DNA of 64,000 bases from an uncultured bacterium (GCA_937924755.1 CALEVZ010000028.1:124001-188000); one strand, 5' to 3'; numbered from the stretch's first letter, positions 41,491 to 50,430 are shown. A program made the numbers and translations. Notes: a model not told the origin generated them from the letters alone.

Positions 41491-43595
41491 GGCCCTGGCG
41501 GCGAGCCTGGGAGCGGTACCGCCGCCAGAGCCGCTTTCTCGTCGTCGTCTACATGCTGCTCATGGTCCTGGCGGGAGGGGCGTTCTGGCTCTTCGCCCGG
41601 TTGCGCAACCTTCCCCCCGAGGAGCTGACCAACCGGTTGCTGGTGTTCCTCCTGTGGTGGTTCGATCTCACCCTGATCGCCATCCTCCTCTTCCTGCTGC
41701 TCCGCAATCTCACCAAGCTGGGCCTGGAGCGCTACCACGGTGTATTCGGCTCGCGTTTTCGGGCGAAGCTGGTGATTTCGTACCTGGTGTTGATTTTCGG
41801 CCCTACGCTGCTGGTCTTCCTCCTCTCCGCATCCCTGCTCTCCCACGCCGCCGCCAGCTGGTTTTCCGAGCCGGTGGAGGAGATGGCAACGCAGAGCACG
41901 GCGCTGGCCACCGGTCTGCGCCTGGAAGCGGAAGCCCGCGCACGGCGGGCCGCTGCCCTGCTGGCCTGGGAGGTGGCGCGCGCCGGCGAGGGGCGGGGGG
42001 CCCGCGTCGCGGCCTTGGAGCGATTGCACCGGCTGACGGGCCATCAGCTGACCGGCCTGTGGCGCGACGGGACCGTCATCATCGAGCTCCAGGATCCGCG
42101 CTCGCCAGAGCTTCGCCGCCTGACGCCGCTCGACCGCGCTGCCCTGGCCAGCAGCGGGCAGCGCAGCGAGCGAGCCGGGGGTACGCTCGTGGTACGCGCC
42201 TGGGAGGTGCTGCCCGATGGCACCGCGGTGGTGGTCGGCCAGGCGTTGTCCCCGGAGCTATTCGCAGCGCAGTCCCGCCTGGCGGCGGCGGGCGCGGCCT
42301 GGGAACAGTTGAAGCTCCAGCGCACCGCCATGACCGCGACCATGGTGCTGGGATTCGGCGGCTTCGCCCTAGTCGTGGTGTTCGCCGCGGTGTGGCTGGG
42401 TTTGCATCTGTCACGCCGGTTCACCGCTCCGCTGCTGGCGCTGGTGGCCTCCACCGAGCGCGCGGCGAGAGGGGAGACTCTCGAGGAGGTTCCGCTTCCC
42501 GCCGACGATGAGGTCGGTCTCCTGGTGGAGTCGTTCAACGCCATGGTCAGGCGCTTGAAAGACAAGGAGGCAGCCCTGCGCAATGCCGTGCACCGTTTGG
42601 ACACGGTGCTGCACGCCGTGCGCACCGGGGTGTTGACGGTGGATGCGCAGCGCACCGCGGCGGAGGGGAACCCGGCGGCCGCCGCTCTACTGGGCATGCC
42701 CGAGCTGGCATCGCGAGCAGTGGCCCTGGACGAGCTCGCAGCGGCGGGGAATGCTCGCTTGGTGGAGGCCCTGCGCACCGCCTCCGGCCCGGTGCGGGGT
42801 TCGATCACGGTAGAAGCAGGGGGGGTGGCGCGGGCGTTGGAGCTGGCCATTCTCCCGCTGGGCGACGCCGGCGAGCCGCAGGGGTGGGTAGTGGCGCTGG
42901 AGGACCTCACCCAGCTGCTGCGTGCCCAGCGACAGGCCGCCTGGAGTGAAGTCGCCCGCCGGATCGCGCACCAGATCAAGAATCCTCTCACCCCCATCCG
43001 GCTTGCCGCCGAGCGCATCGCCCGTCACGCCGAGAAAGGGGGCAAAGATTTTCCCTCGGTGGCATCCCAGGGGTGTGCGGCGATCGTGCAGCATGTCCAG
43101 GCAATGCAGGAAATGGTGGATTCCTTCGCGCTCTACGCACGACTCCCACCGGTTTCACTGCGCCCCACCAACCTGGGGCAGCTGGTCGCGCAGCTCGTGG
43201 CTCTGTACGACGGGCTGCGCCCCAACCTCCACTTTCGCCTGGACGACGCCCTCGGCGACGAGCAGGTGTTGGTGGATCCGGAGCAGCTCAGGCAGGCGCT
43301 CGCCAACCTCCTCGACAACGCCGCCGAGGCCTCGCCGGCGGGTGGAGAGGTGCTGGTCTCGCTGCAGCGCAGCGGGGGAGAGGTCAAGCTGGTAGTGGCA
43401 GATCGTGGAACCGGCATCGGTTCGGACGATCCCGACCTCCTTTTCCAGCCCTTCTACTCCACCAAGGGCCGCGGCTCTGGCATTGGCCTGGCGGTGGTCC
43501 AGCGGATTGTGACCGATCACGGCGGCACCGTCCGCCTTCTTCCCCGGGAGGGTGGAGGCGTAGAGGCGGTGGTGACCCTCCCCGCCCAGGGGTAA
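41487..43595 (+). CDS. NtrY-type membrane sensor histidine kinase
   Basis: 702 residues from GTG 41487. Three transmembrane helices occur in the first 110 residues (VVVYMLLMVLAGGAFWLFA; LLVFLLWWFDLTLIAILLFLLL; LVISYLVLIFGPTLLVFLLS). An extracytoplasmic segment, a fourth helix near 290 and a HAMP domain follow, then PAS, HisKA with His in RRIAHQIKNPLTP, and HATPase with DNAAEAS, DRGTGIG and GSGIGLAVVQRI. This is the NtrY architecture. The partner sigma-54 regulator (NtrX) normally follows but is absent. The frame is open far upstream, but that portion overlaps other genes. Confidence 0.9.
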   Translation: MRPWRRAWERYRRQSRFLVVVYMLLMVLAGGAFWLFARLRNLPPEELTNRLLVFLLWWFDLTLIAILLFLLLRNLTKLGLERYHGVFGSRFRAKLVISYLVLIFGPTLLVFLLSASLLSHAAASWFSEPVEEMATQSTALATGLRLEAEARARRAAALLAWEVARAGEGRGARVAALERLHRLTGHQLTGLWRDGTVIIELQDPRSPELRRLTPLDRAALASSGQRSERAGGTLVVRAWEVLPDGTAVVVGQALSPELFAAQSRLAAAGAAWEQLKLQRTAMTATMVLGFGGFALVVVFAAVWLGLHLSRRFTAPLLALVASTERAARGETLEEVPLPADDEVGLLVESFNAMVRRLKDKEAALRNAVHRLDTVLHAVRTGVLTVDAQRTAAEGNPAAAALLGMPELASRAVALDELAAAGNARLVEALRTASGPVRGSITVEAGGVARALELAILPLGDAGEPQGWVVALEDLTQLLRAQRQAAWSEVARRIAHQIKNPLTPIRLAAERIARHAEKGGKDFPSVASQGCAAIVQHVQAMQEMVDSFALYARLPPVSLRPTNLGQLVAQLVALYDGLRPNLHFRLDDALGDEQVLVDPEQLRQALANLLDNAAEASPAGGEVLVSLQRSGGEVKLVVADRGTGIGSDDPDLLFQPFYSTKGRGSGIGLAVVQRIVTDHGGTVRLLPREGGGVEAVVTLPAQG

Positions 43596-44156
43596 GCGAG
43601 CAAAGAAGGCGGAGGCGAGTCGGCGACGCGCCCCCGGGGGGATGAGGAGCCCCCGAGGGCGAGTCGCCAGCGGGCCCAGGGTTGGTCGTCGTACGGGGGC
43701 TGGGGCGGTGTGCGGCTGCAATCTCGGCCGCGCCCATTCCCATGTCCCAAGCGGGGCGGCCGGCCCCGGCTGATTCCCAGTTGCGCGCGAGCGTTCCGCC
43801 GGCAACGAGGGTGGACGCGGTCTTGGCCGGCCGAAACGGTGACCGTGCCTGTGCCTGTGCCCGCGGCTGTGTCGGTGACCGTGACCTGAAAGCGCGAACC
43901 TCGGGCCCGCCAGGACGTTCGGCACGCTCTGCCACGGCCGAAGCGGCGACCTTGACCGTGGCAGCGACCGTGTCGAGGAGAGCCGGGCCGTCATCGGGAG
44001 AGGACATGGTTGACCTCGGTGAGGCGGAGGGTGCGGCACCCCCTGTGCGCAAAGCCGCCATTTCGTTGTCGGAATGATTGGTGCGGTTCTTGCATTTCCG
44101 AGGGCGCCCCGGACGCAGTCGGTGACGGCAAGCCCGGGGAAGTGAGGAGCATTCCC
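43596..44156 (+). other. 561-base intergenic region with short GTGACCGTG-type repeats
   Basis: No supported gene on either strand. An imperfect repeat block runs from about 43838 to 43887: GGTGACCGTG occurs at 43838-43847 and again at 43874-43883, with GTGCCT units between. Related ACCGTG words recur to about 43990. It resembles the expandable hexamer tracts of some high-GC soil bacteria. The right end holds a possible sigma-54 promoter (44079-44093). Confidence 0.55.
44079..44093 (+). promoter_or_regulatory. Possible sigma-54 promoter
   Basis: TGGTGCGGTTCTTGC has the -24 GG and -12 GC at the correct spacing and a TTGCA core, with two mismatches to TGGCAC. It is 64 bases before the ATG of a secreted-protein gene and follows an NtrY-type kinase gene, a context where sigma-54 control is plausible. 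Weaker than the site at 15157. Confidence 0.45.
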
Positions 44157-44738
44157 ATGCCTCAGACCGCGACGGTTCTCGCATTGGTGACGGCGATGTG
44201 CGGTTTGCCGGCGGCGACCGCGCAACCGCAAGAGTCGCTCAAGCAGCTGGGCAAGACGTTGGTGCGCTACAGTGGGCCCGAGGTGGAGGCGGTGCTGTCG
44301 TACCGCTTCGCCGCTGCCAACCCCGGCGAGCCCTGGATGCTACTCATGCTGGCGGTCACCGGGCGGAGCGCCAAGGCCATCGAAATCAGGCGCGAAAGGA
44401 TCTTCTTGGCTACCCCCGAGGGCAGCAGGGTCCCCCTTGCCACCCAGGCGGAGTTCGCCGAGGCGGCCGGGGGGTTGCGCAGCCTCCTGGCCAGGGCCAG
44501 CATCAACCAGGAACCGGTGGACTACTGGGCGGGGCGGACAGCGCAGGCTTTGCAACTCTTCGCCATGCCCGGCGAAGGCCTGGCCTTTGATTCGGTGATC
44601 GTCAATGATCGGGTGGTTGCTATCGGGCCAGTTCTTTTTCACTTCCCTTCCGGCCTTCCGCCCGGCACCTACCGGTTGGGGATCGACGTCCGAGAAAGCC
44701 AGGTGCGCATTCCCTTCGAGCTGGGGCGAGGTCGGTGA
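44157..44738 (+). CDS. Exported protein of unknown function
   Basis: 193 residues with a signal peptide (MPQTATVLALVTAMCGLPAATAQ). The mature part has alternating strands and motifs FLATPEGSRVPLATQAEF and FHFPSGLPPGTYRLGIDV. I do not recognise the family; the pattern suggests an immunoglobulin-like or beta-sandwich domain. GAGGAG lies seven bases before the ATG. It may be under sigma-54 control. It converges with dprA. Confidence 0.7.
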   Translation: MPQTATVLALVTAMCGLPAATAQPQESLKQLGKTLVRYSGPEVEAVLSYRFAAANPGEPWMLLMLAVTGRSAKAIEIRRERIFLATPEGSRVPLATQAEFAEAAGGLRSLLARASINQEPVDYWAGRTAQALQLFAMPGEGLAFDSVIVNDRVVAIGPVLFHFPSGLPPGTYRLGIDVRESQVRIPFELGRGR

Positions 44739-44764
44739 GGAGGGCTCGGCGCCGGGCAAGCACG

Positions 44765-45796
44765 CTAGGCGCGACTGCGCCGGTAGCGCCCGTCGGGCTC
44801 CCGCACCACGCTGCCGCGCAGCTCGGCGACGACCAGCGCTTCCAGTACCCGGGCCACCGGCCAGCCGGTGAGCGCCGCCAGGTGGTCCACGGTGACCGCC
44901 TCGCCGCCGGGGATGAGGGCGGTGAGTTGGTCCTCGCCATCGTCGGGGGGGGGAGGAGCCGAGACCCCCAACACCTCCAGGATGTCGGTCGGCCCCAGCA
45001 CCGGCGCCGCGCCGGCCCGCAACAGCCCGTTGGGACCCGCCGACAGGCGAGAGAAGACCGAACCCGGCACCGCCATGACCTCGCGCCCTTCGTCCAACGC
45101 CAGCCGCGCCGTGATCAGGGCGCCGGAGCGCTCATTGGCCTCCACCACCACCACGACTCGCGCCAGACCGGCCACCAGCCGGTTTCGCTCGGGGAAATGG
45201 TGGGCCAGCGGAGGGGATCCCGGCGGGTACTCGGTGAGCAGGCACCCCCGCCGGGCGATGTCCGCTGCCAGGGCGGCGTGCTCGGCCGGGTAGATGCGAT
45301 CGGGACCACAACCCCACACGGCCACGGTGCGGCCGGAGGAAGCCAGGGCGCCCCGGTGCGCCGCCGCATCCACGCCGCGCGCCATGCCGGAGATGACCCA
45401 CGCCCCCGCGCGGGCCAGCTCCTTGCCCAGGTACTCGGCCACCTCGCGGCCGTAGGCGGTGGCCCTTCGCGACCCCACCAGCGCCACCGCCTGGGTGTCG
45501 GGAAGCTGGCCGCGCACGAACACGCCCAGGGGAGGATCGGAAAGAGCGTTCAAGGCGGAGGGAAAGTCGGGATCGGTCCAGGCGATCCAGCGCCAACCGC
45601 CAGCAGTGATGGCCTTCTCCACCGCGGGCACCTTGTCGGCGAGAGCGGTGGCTACTGCCCGCTGGAAACCGCGATCCTCCGCGACACCGGTCAGCACGGC
45701 GCGGGCCATGGCCCGGCGCGGCGCACCGCCTTCGGGAAAGGCGATCACCGCCGCCAGCGCGGCCCGCGCCGCCTCTCCGCTCCCCCCTTTTTCCAT
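44765..45796 (-). CDS. dprA: DNA processing protein DprA
   Basis: 343 residues. The Rossmann-like domain has VALVGSRRATAYGREVA, ISGMARGVDAAAHRGAL, FPERNRLVAGLARVVVVVEA and EVMAVPGSVFS, the classic DprA/Smf motifs. A winged-helix-type C-terminal domain (VTVDHLAALTGWPVARVLEAL) is present. DprA loads RecA on incoming single-stranded DNA during transformation. ATG 45796. No other competence genes are seen nearby. Confidence 0.95.
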   Translation of the reverse strand: MEKGGSGEAARAALAAVIAFPEGGAPRRAMARAVLTGVAEDRGFQRAVATALADKVPAVEKAITAGGWRWIAWTDPDFPSALNALSDPPLGVFVRGQLPDTQAVALVGSRRATAYGREVAEYLGKELARAGAWVISGMARGVDAAAHRGALASSGRTVAVWGCGPDRIYPAEHAALAADIARRGCLLTEYPPGSPPLAHHFPERNRLVAGLARVVVVVEANERSGALITARLALDEGREVMAVPGSVFSRLSAGPNGLLRAGAAPVLGPTDILEVLGVSAPPPPDDGEDQLTALIPGGEAVTVDHLAALTGWPVARVLEALVVAELRGSVVREPDGRYRRSRA

Positions 45797-45843
45797 GGCG
45801 ACGAATATACTACGGTGAAGTTCGGCTCGTCCGAGGAGGCGGA

Positions 45844-46224
45844 ATGAAACGGCATTTCATCGTTCTGGTGGCCACGGTAATCGCCGCCACCGGCTGCGCC
45901 GGCTCCAGTGGGGGTCGTCCGGCCGCCGCCGAGGTCAGGGAGGGGCTACAAGCGGCCAGGCGGAGTTACTGGCAGGAGGCTCACTTTCGCTTTTCCGCCG
46001 CGCACCGGCTAGAGCCCGAAAATCCCGCCGTCCTCAACAACCTGGCGGTGACCCTGGAGGCGCTAGGGCGCTACGATGAGGCGCTTCAAACCTACAAAAA
46101 AGCCCTGGAACTGGCTCCCGGCAATCGCTCGATACGGCGCAACTACGCCCGCTTCGCGGAGTTCTACACCAGTTTCGCACGTGGCGCCAAACCCAAGGAA
46201 GGAGTCGGAGATGCGACGCGCTAG
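45844..46224 (+). CDS. TPR lipoprotein
   Basis: 126 residues. The signal peptide has a lipobox (VIAATGC) followed by a Ser/Gly linker and about three TPR helices (PAVLNNLAVTLEALGRYDEA, then LQTYKKALELAPGNRSIRRN). It is probably lipid-anchored and periplasmic. A TATACT box at 45806-45811 may be the -10 element. GAGGAGG precedes the ATG. It overlaps the following lipoprotein gene by 14 bases and forms a three-gene operon ending with the large barrel protein. Confidence 0.82.
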   Translation: MKRHFIVLVATVIAATGCAGSSGGRPAAAEVREGLQAARRSYWQEAHFRFSAAHRLEPENPAVLNNLAVTLEALGRYDEALQTYKKALELAPGNRSIRRNYARFAEFYTSFARGAKPKEGVGDATR

Positions 46225-46897
46225 CGGATGGCTGCTGGTGCCCGTGCTGGCCCTGGGGGCGTGCGGCACCCCCCATGAGGTGGAACTGGCGCTGCCGGTG
46301 CGGCCCAAGCTGGCTCTCACCGGTAAGGAGCGCCTGTACGTGGGGCCGTTCCTGCGCGAAAGTCGCGATGACGCTGGGGCGCAGCGGGTGACCTTCGACG
46401 TGGCGCAGGAGTTCGAGCGCTACTTGCGCCGCCTGCTGCGCAAGGAGACCAAGTTGGTCCTCCACCCCACCATCGAGGGGCTTCGCCCCCCCTTGAGCGA
46501 CCCCCTGCAGCTATCCGCCCAGCGGGAGTTCTGGCGCGAGCTGGGGGCGCGTACCAACGCCGACTTCATTGTCGCCGGCTCCATCGACTTCCAGGTGCAG
46601 GACCGCACCGGGTACAAGACCGAGGAGTACGTCTCACCCCTTGATGGCCGCACCTACTACCGGCAGGTTCTCGTGGAGCAGACCGGGTTTTCCTACGACA
46701 TCATGCTGCAGGTTTACGACGCGCGCTCCGGCGAGGTGATTCTCGAAGAGCCGCTGAAGGACTTCCAGGAGCGGCCCGAGCGCAAGTTCGACGAGTTCAC
46801 CGGCATGTTCGCCAATCTCTATGCGCTGGAGAATCGCCTCATCGGCATCTTCGTGCCGCGCACGGTACGCTCCAAGCGCATCCTGCTGGCGCCGTGA
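46211..46897 (+). CDS. Lipoprotein of unknown function (CsgG/penicillin-binding LpoB-like fold possible)
   Basis: 228 residues with a lipobox (LALGAC). The mature part contains LYVGPFLRESRDD, VAQEFERYLRRLLRKETKL, ARTNADFIVAGSIDF and a strand YDIMLQVYDARSGEVILEE. This order (strand, helix, strand with NADFIVAGSI, then long strands) is like proteins that build periplasmic assemblies, for example the CsgG/LpoB group, but I am not certain. It sits between the TPR lipoprotein and the peptidase-barrel gene and probably helps the latter. Confidence 0.75.
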   Translation: MRRASGWLLVPVLALGACGTPHEVELALPVRPKLALTGKERLYVGPFLRESRDDAGAQRVTFDVAQEFERYLRRLLRKETKLVLHPTIEGLRPPLSDPLQLSAQREFWRELGARTNADFIVAGSIDFQVQDRTGYKTEEYVSPLDGRTYYRQVLVEQTGFSYDIMLQVYDARSGEVILEEPLKDFQERPERKFDEFTGMFANLYALENRLIGIFVPRTVRSKRILLAP

Positions 46898-46911
46898 TGG
46901 GGAGATCGACC

Positions 46912-49752
46912 ATGAAGCGCGTTCCCGCGATTGCCGCTGTTCTGCTTCTGGCCGCCGCGCCAGTCCTCGCCCAGGGGTTCGGCAAGAACAAGGTCCGTTA
47001 CGACTCCTTCCAGTGGATGGAGTACCCCACGCCTCACTTCCGCATCTCCTACTACGACCGGGTGGAACCCTCCCTGCCCAAGATCGCCTCCTTCGCCGAA
47101 AGCGCCTACGACGAGCTGGCGCGCAAGCTCAACTTCCAAATCCCCGAGCCCATCCCCTTGATCGCCTACGCCACCCACGCCGACTTCGAGCAGACCAACG
47201 TCATCGTCGAGTTCATCCCGGAAGGAGTGGGAGCCTTCGCCGAGCCGGCCCGCAACCGCATGGTGCTTCCCGTCGACTTGCCGGACCTTGAGCTGCAGCG
47301 CCTCATCCAGCACGAGCTGGTGCACATCTTCCAATACGAGATTCTCTACCAGGGCAAGCTGGGCAAGGCGCTGGCGGCCCGGCCGCCGCTGTGGTTCATG
47401 GAGGGGATGGCCTCCTACCTGGCCGACGACGAGGATGCCCGCGCCCGAGCGGTGATGCGGGACGCGTCTTCCTCCGACCAGGTGCCCTCGGTGGACGCCA
47501 ACCCCCAGGGCTACTTCGCCTACCGCTACGGCCACATGGTGTTCAAGTTCGTGGAGGCGGAGTGGGGCATCGAGGGGCTGCGAGACTTCGTCTTCGAGTT
47601 CCGCAACACCTTGGGTTCGGGGGTGGGTCGCGCCATCAAGCGCGCTTTTGACTTGGACGTCGACGAGTTCGACTCGCGCTTCCGCTCCTGGCTGCGCCGG
47701 CACTACCAGGATCAGATCATCGGCCGCGGCGATCCACGCGAGTTCGGGCCGGCCTTTCGCGCCCAAGAGGGGGTCACCTCCTTCGAGGTCTCCCCCGCCG
47801 CCTCCCCTTCGGGGGACCTCATCGCCGCCTTCACCACCGTCAAAGAGCGCGTCGACCTGGCCCTCTTTGGCGTGCCCGACCGCCGCCTTTACCGCAGTCT
47901 GTCGCGCGGCTTCACCACCCGCTACCAGTACCTCATCGCCCAGATGCTCACCGTTGGACCCACCCGCGGTCGCGACCTGGCCTTCGCCCCGGACGGGAAC
48001 TCGGTAGCGGTTTTTGCGCGCCGGGAGCGCGGGCGGGTGCTGCTGCTGGTGGACACCCGCCGTGGCCGCATCAGCAGGGAGTACCCCATCCCGGTGGACC
48101 AGGCGGGGCAACCGGCGTTTTCCCCCGACGGCGCAACGATTGCGTTTCACGCCTTCGACCGCGGCCAGGGGGACATCTTCCTCCTCGACATCGCCGGCGG
48201 AGAGGTTCGCAACCTCACCGACAGCGCCTCCTTCGACGCCGCCCCCACCTTCTCCCCCGACGGGCGCTGGCTCGTCTACTCCTCTACCACCGGTGAAACC
48301 ACCAAGCTGTTCCGCCTCTCCCTGGACGACCCCGGTCAGCGGGAGCAGCTCACCTTCGGCCCCGGCGACGACGAGGGAGCCTCCTTCTCCCGCGACGGCA
48401 AGACCCTCTACTTCGCCTCCGATCGCGACCAGGGGATCTTCGACCTGTACGCCCTCGATCTTTCCTCAGGAGGCCTCTCCCGCCTCACCCGGGTGATCGG
48501 CGCCGCCCTGAATCCGGTGGCGGTGTCGACGCGGGATGGAGAGCGGGTGGTGTACCAGGGGTACCACCGCAGTCGCTGGCGCCTGTTCGTTGTCGATCCG
48601 GCGCAGGCCACGGCGGTGGAGGCGGAGGGGGACACGCAGCCGCAGCAACCCCAGGAGGAGTTCGTCCCCGCCGTCACCGTCACCATCGATCCGGCCAAGG
48701 CTCAGGAGGTGCGCCGGTTCAAGCTCTTCCCGGACAACGTGCAGGTGCTCGTGGGTATCAACCAGGACCAGACCCTCATCTCCCAGACCTACCTGTCCTT
48801 CGCCGACCACTACGGCGACCGTCGCCTGGAGCTGCTGCTGGAGTCGGTGTCCAGTTTCTCCAACCTCCTGGTGCAGTACGCCAACCTCTCCAAGCGCCTG
48901 CAGTGGGGAGTGGCGGCGCTGGACAACCGCGCCTACTTCGTGCTGGTCGACCCGGGCAGCTTCCGCACCCTGGACCGCGAGCAGATCTGGCGCGAAACCG
49001 GGGCGTACATGTTCGCCTGGTATCCGCTGTCGGTGTACCACCGTTTCGAGGCGGCGGGGGGGTACCTGGACCGCAGCGCGGGCTTTATCACCCTGCTGCC
49101 CGACGGCCGCCCCGCCTGGGTGCAGCAGAGCGACCGCATGCTCTTCACTCAGGCGGGGATGGTGGGTGACACCACGGCGTGGCGGGAGTACGGCCCCCAC
49201 GCCGGGAGGCGCTGGAAGCTCACCCTCGACACAGCCTTCGGCGTGGGGGGCGACGGGGGGCTCTTGTCCAAGGGTGTGACGCTGGATGCGCGCCAGTACA
49301 TCCCCCTCTCCCGCCGCAACGAGTTCGCCATCCGCCTGTTCGGCTCCTTCCACGATGGTGATCGCCCCAGTTACTCGTGGTTCGGCGGCCTCGATACCCT
49401 GCGGGGTTTCGATTACCGGTCCTTCGTAGGCAATCACGCCTTTTACACCAACATCGAGTGGCGCTTCCCCCTCGTCGACCACCTGGTGTTGCCCTGGTTG
49501 TACATCAACAATATCCGCGGGCGTTTCTTCGTGGACGTGGGCGGCGCCTGGTGGGACGTGCCGGGGTACAAGGAAAAGTTCACCTTCATGGAGGGCGGGC
49601 GGCTGAAGGACGCGGCGTCGTCTTACGGGTTCGGTTTCTCCGTGTGGCTGTTCGGCATCCCCGTCCACTGGGACTTTTCCAAGCGCTGGGACTTCAAGGA
49701 CAGCTTCGATGCCAAGTGGGAGTCCAGCTTCTGGATCGGTTTCCGCTACTGA
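46912..49752 (+). CDS. Peptidase-MA / TolB-like propeller / outer-membrane barrel fusion
   Basis: 946 residues. A signal peptide (MKRVPAIAAVLLLAAAPVLAQ) is followed by a gluzincin metallopeptidase domain with HELVH (His134, Glu135, His138) and the third ligand Glu164 in WFMEGMASYL. A PD40/TolB-type beta-propeller (about 290-560) has repeats such as QPAFSPDGATIAFH, APTFSPDGRWLVYS and GASFSRDGKTLYFASD. The C-terminal part (about 600-946) is a BamA/surface-antigen-like barrel with GGLDTLRGFDYRSF and a terminal aromatic strand (FWIGFRY). It is probably an outer-membrane protein with a periplasmic peptidase-like module. ATG 46912 follows GGGGAG; an upstream ATG at 46894 overlaps the previous stop and gives a poorer leader. 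Confidence 0.88.
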   Translation: MKRVPAIAAVLLLAAAPVLAQGFGKNKVRYDSFQWMEYPTPHFRISYYDRVEPSLPKIASFAESAYDELARKLNFQIPEPIPLIAYATHADFEQTNVIVEFIPEGVGAFAEPARNRMVLPVDLPDLELQRLIQHELVHIFQYEILYQGKLGKALAARPPLWFMEGMASYLADDEDARARAVMRDASSSDQVPSVDANPQGYFAYRYGHMVFKFVEAEWGIEGLRDFVFEFRNTLGSGVGRAIKRAFDLDVDEFDSRFRSWLRRHYQDQIIGRGDPREFGPAFRAQEGVTSFEVSPAASPSGDLIAAFTTVKERVDLALFGVPDRRLYRSLSRGFTTRYQYLIAQMLTVGPTRGRDLAFAPDGNSVAVFARRERGRVLLLVDTRRGRISREYPIPVDQAGQPAFSPDGATIAFHAFDRGQGDIFLLDIAGGEVRNLTDSASFDAAPTFSPDGRWLVYSSTTGETTKLFRLSLDDPGQREQLTFGPGDDEGASFSRDGKTLYFASDRDQGIFDLYALDLSSGGLSRLTRVIGAALNPVAVSTRDGERVVYQGYHRSRWRLFVVDPAQATAVEAEGDTQPQQPQEEFVPAVTVTIDPAKAQEVRRFKLFPDNVQVLVGINQDQTLISQTYLSFADHYGDRRLELLLESVSSFSNLLVQYANLSKRLQWGVAALDNRAYFVLVDPGSFRTLDREQIWRETGAYMFAWYPLSVYHRFEAAGGYLDRSAGFITLLPDGRPAWVQQSDRMLFTQAGMVGDTTAWREYGPHAGRRWKLTLDTAFGVGGDGGLLSKGVTLDARQYIPLSRRNEFAIRLFGSFHDGDRPSYSWFGGLDTLRGFDYRSFVGNHAFYTNIEWRFPLVDHLVLPWLYINNIRGRFFVDVGGAWWDVPGYKEKFTFMEGGRLKDAASSYGFGFSVWLFGIPVHWDFSKRWDFKDSFDAKWESSFWIGFRY

Positions 49753-49763
49753 ACGCCGCGCCG

Positions 49764-50165
49764 TCACAGGCGCGCGTCGTGGCGGGCGATGGCTCCCGGC
49801 CACCCGAGAATGCGCTGGTCGGCGGTGAGGAGCGCGGCGCGGTGCAGGCAGGCGGTGGCGAGGATGAGCCGGTCCGCCGGGTCAGCGTGGAAACTCTCCA
49901 GACTCGTCGCCGCGATGGCTTCCTCACCGGTCACAGGAATCTCGTTCAATCCCAGCTGCAACAGCCGCCAACGCCAGGCCTCCACGGGCAGTCGCAGGTG
50001 GATCCTGCCACGGACGTGCAGCATGGCCACCTCCCAGAAGGTGATGGCACTCGCCGCCAGTTTTCCTCCCGCCAGCGCCGCATCCGCTCGTCGCCGAGCC
50101 TCCGCGCCGAGCTCGGGACGACCCTCGGCGAGCCAGATGAGCACGTGGGTGTCCAGGAGAATCAC
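49764..50165 (-). CDS. PIN-domain ribonuclease toxin (VapC-like)
   Basis: 133 residues from GTG 50165. PIN acidic residues are Asp5 in LLDTHVLIW, the glutamate in ITFWEVAML, and the aspartate pair in FHADPADRLILATA. TADQRILG completes the family pattern. It is expected to cleave RNA when freed from its antitoxin. It overlaps the antitoxin stop (GTGA). The longer open frame upstream overlaps the antitoxin gene and is rejected. Confidence 0.92.
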   Translation of the reverse strand: MILLDTHVLIWLAEGRPELGAEARRRADAALAGGKLAASAITFWEVAMLHVRGRIHLRLPVEAWRWRLLQLGLNEIPVTGEEAIAATSLESFHADPADRLILATACLHRAALLTADQRILGWPGAIARHDARL

Positions 50166-50389
50166 AGCCCCTCCTCCCACACCTCGTCCAGGGGCGCCAG
50201 GATATCCCCGCACACCTCCACACTTCCCGCCAGGGCGCCGAACAGGGTGTCGGCCGAGGTGCGGTACGGGATGACCCGGCACACGGGCCGACCGTTGCGG
50301 GTGATCACCAGCTCCGTGCCGTCGGCCTCCAGATGCTTGAGCACGTCCAGGCATCTGGCCTTGAATTCGGAAACTTTCATCGTTTTCAT
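50162..50389 (-). CDS. Phd/YefM-family antitoxin
   Basis: 75 residues: MKTMKVSEFKARCLDVL and GTELVITRNGRPVCRVIPY form the N-terminal DNA-binding Phd fold, and the C-terminal acidic tail (ILAPLDEVWEEGL) would block the toxin. ATG 50389 is chosen; an adjacent GTG and a later ATG at 50380 are alternatives, and AGAGGTG lies just upstream. The tandem palindromes 13 bases before the gene are its probable operator. Confidence 0.9.
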   Translation of the reverse strand: MKTMKVSEFKARCLDVLKHLEADGTELVITRNGRPVCRVIPYRTSADTLFGALAGSVEVCGDILAPLDEVWEEGL

Positions 50390-50402
50390 CACTCACCTCT
50401 GA

Positions 50403-50430
50403 CATGACCATGGTCATGACCATGGTCATG
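50403..50430. promoter_or_regulatory. Tandem palindromic operator of the toxin-antitoxin operon
   Basis: Two copies of the 16-base perfect palindrome CATGACCATGGTCATG (50403-50418 and 50415-50430) overlap by CATG, so the centres are 12 bases apart. They lie immediately before the antitoxin start, where Phd/YefM proteins bind as paired dimers. ATG codons occur inside the repeats, but no gene starts there. Confidence 0.75.

Noticed and set aside
44765-45850. Open plus-strand frame opposite dprA
   Set aside because: Antisense to all DprA motifs; no start signal and His/Arg/Gly-rich product.
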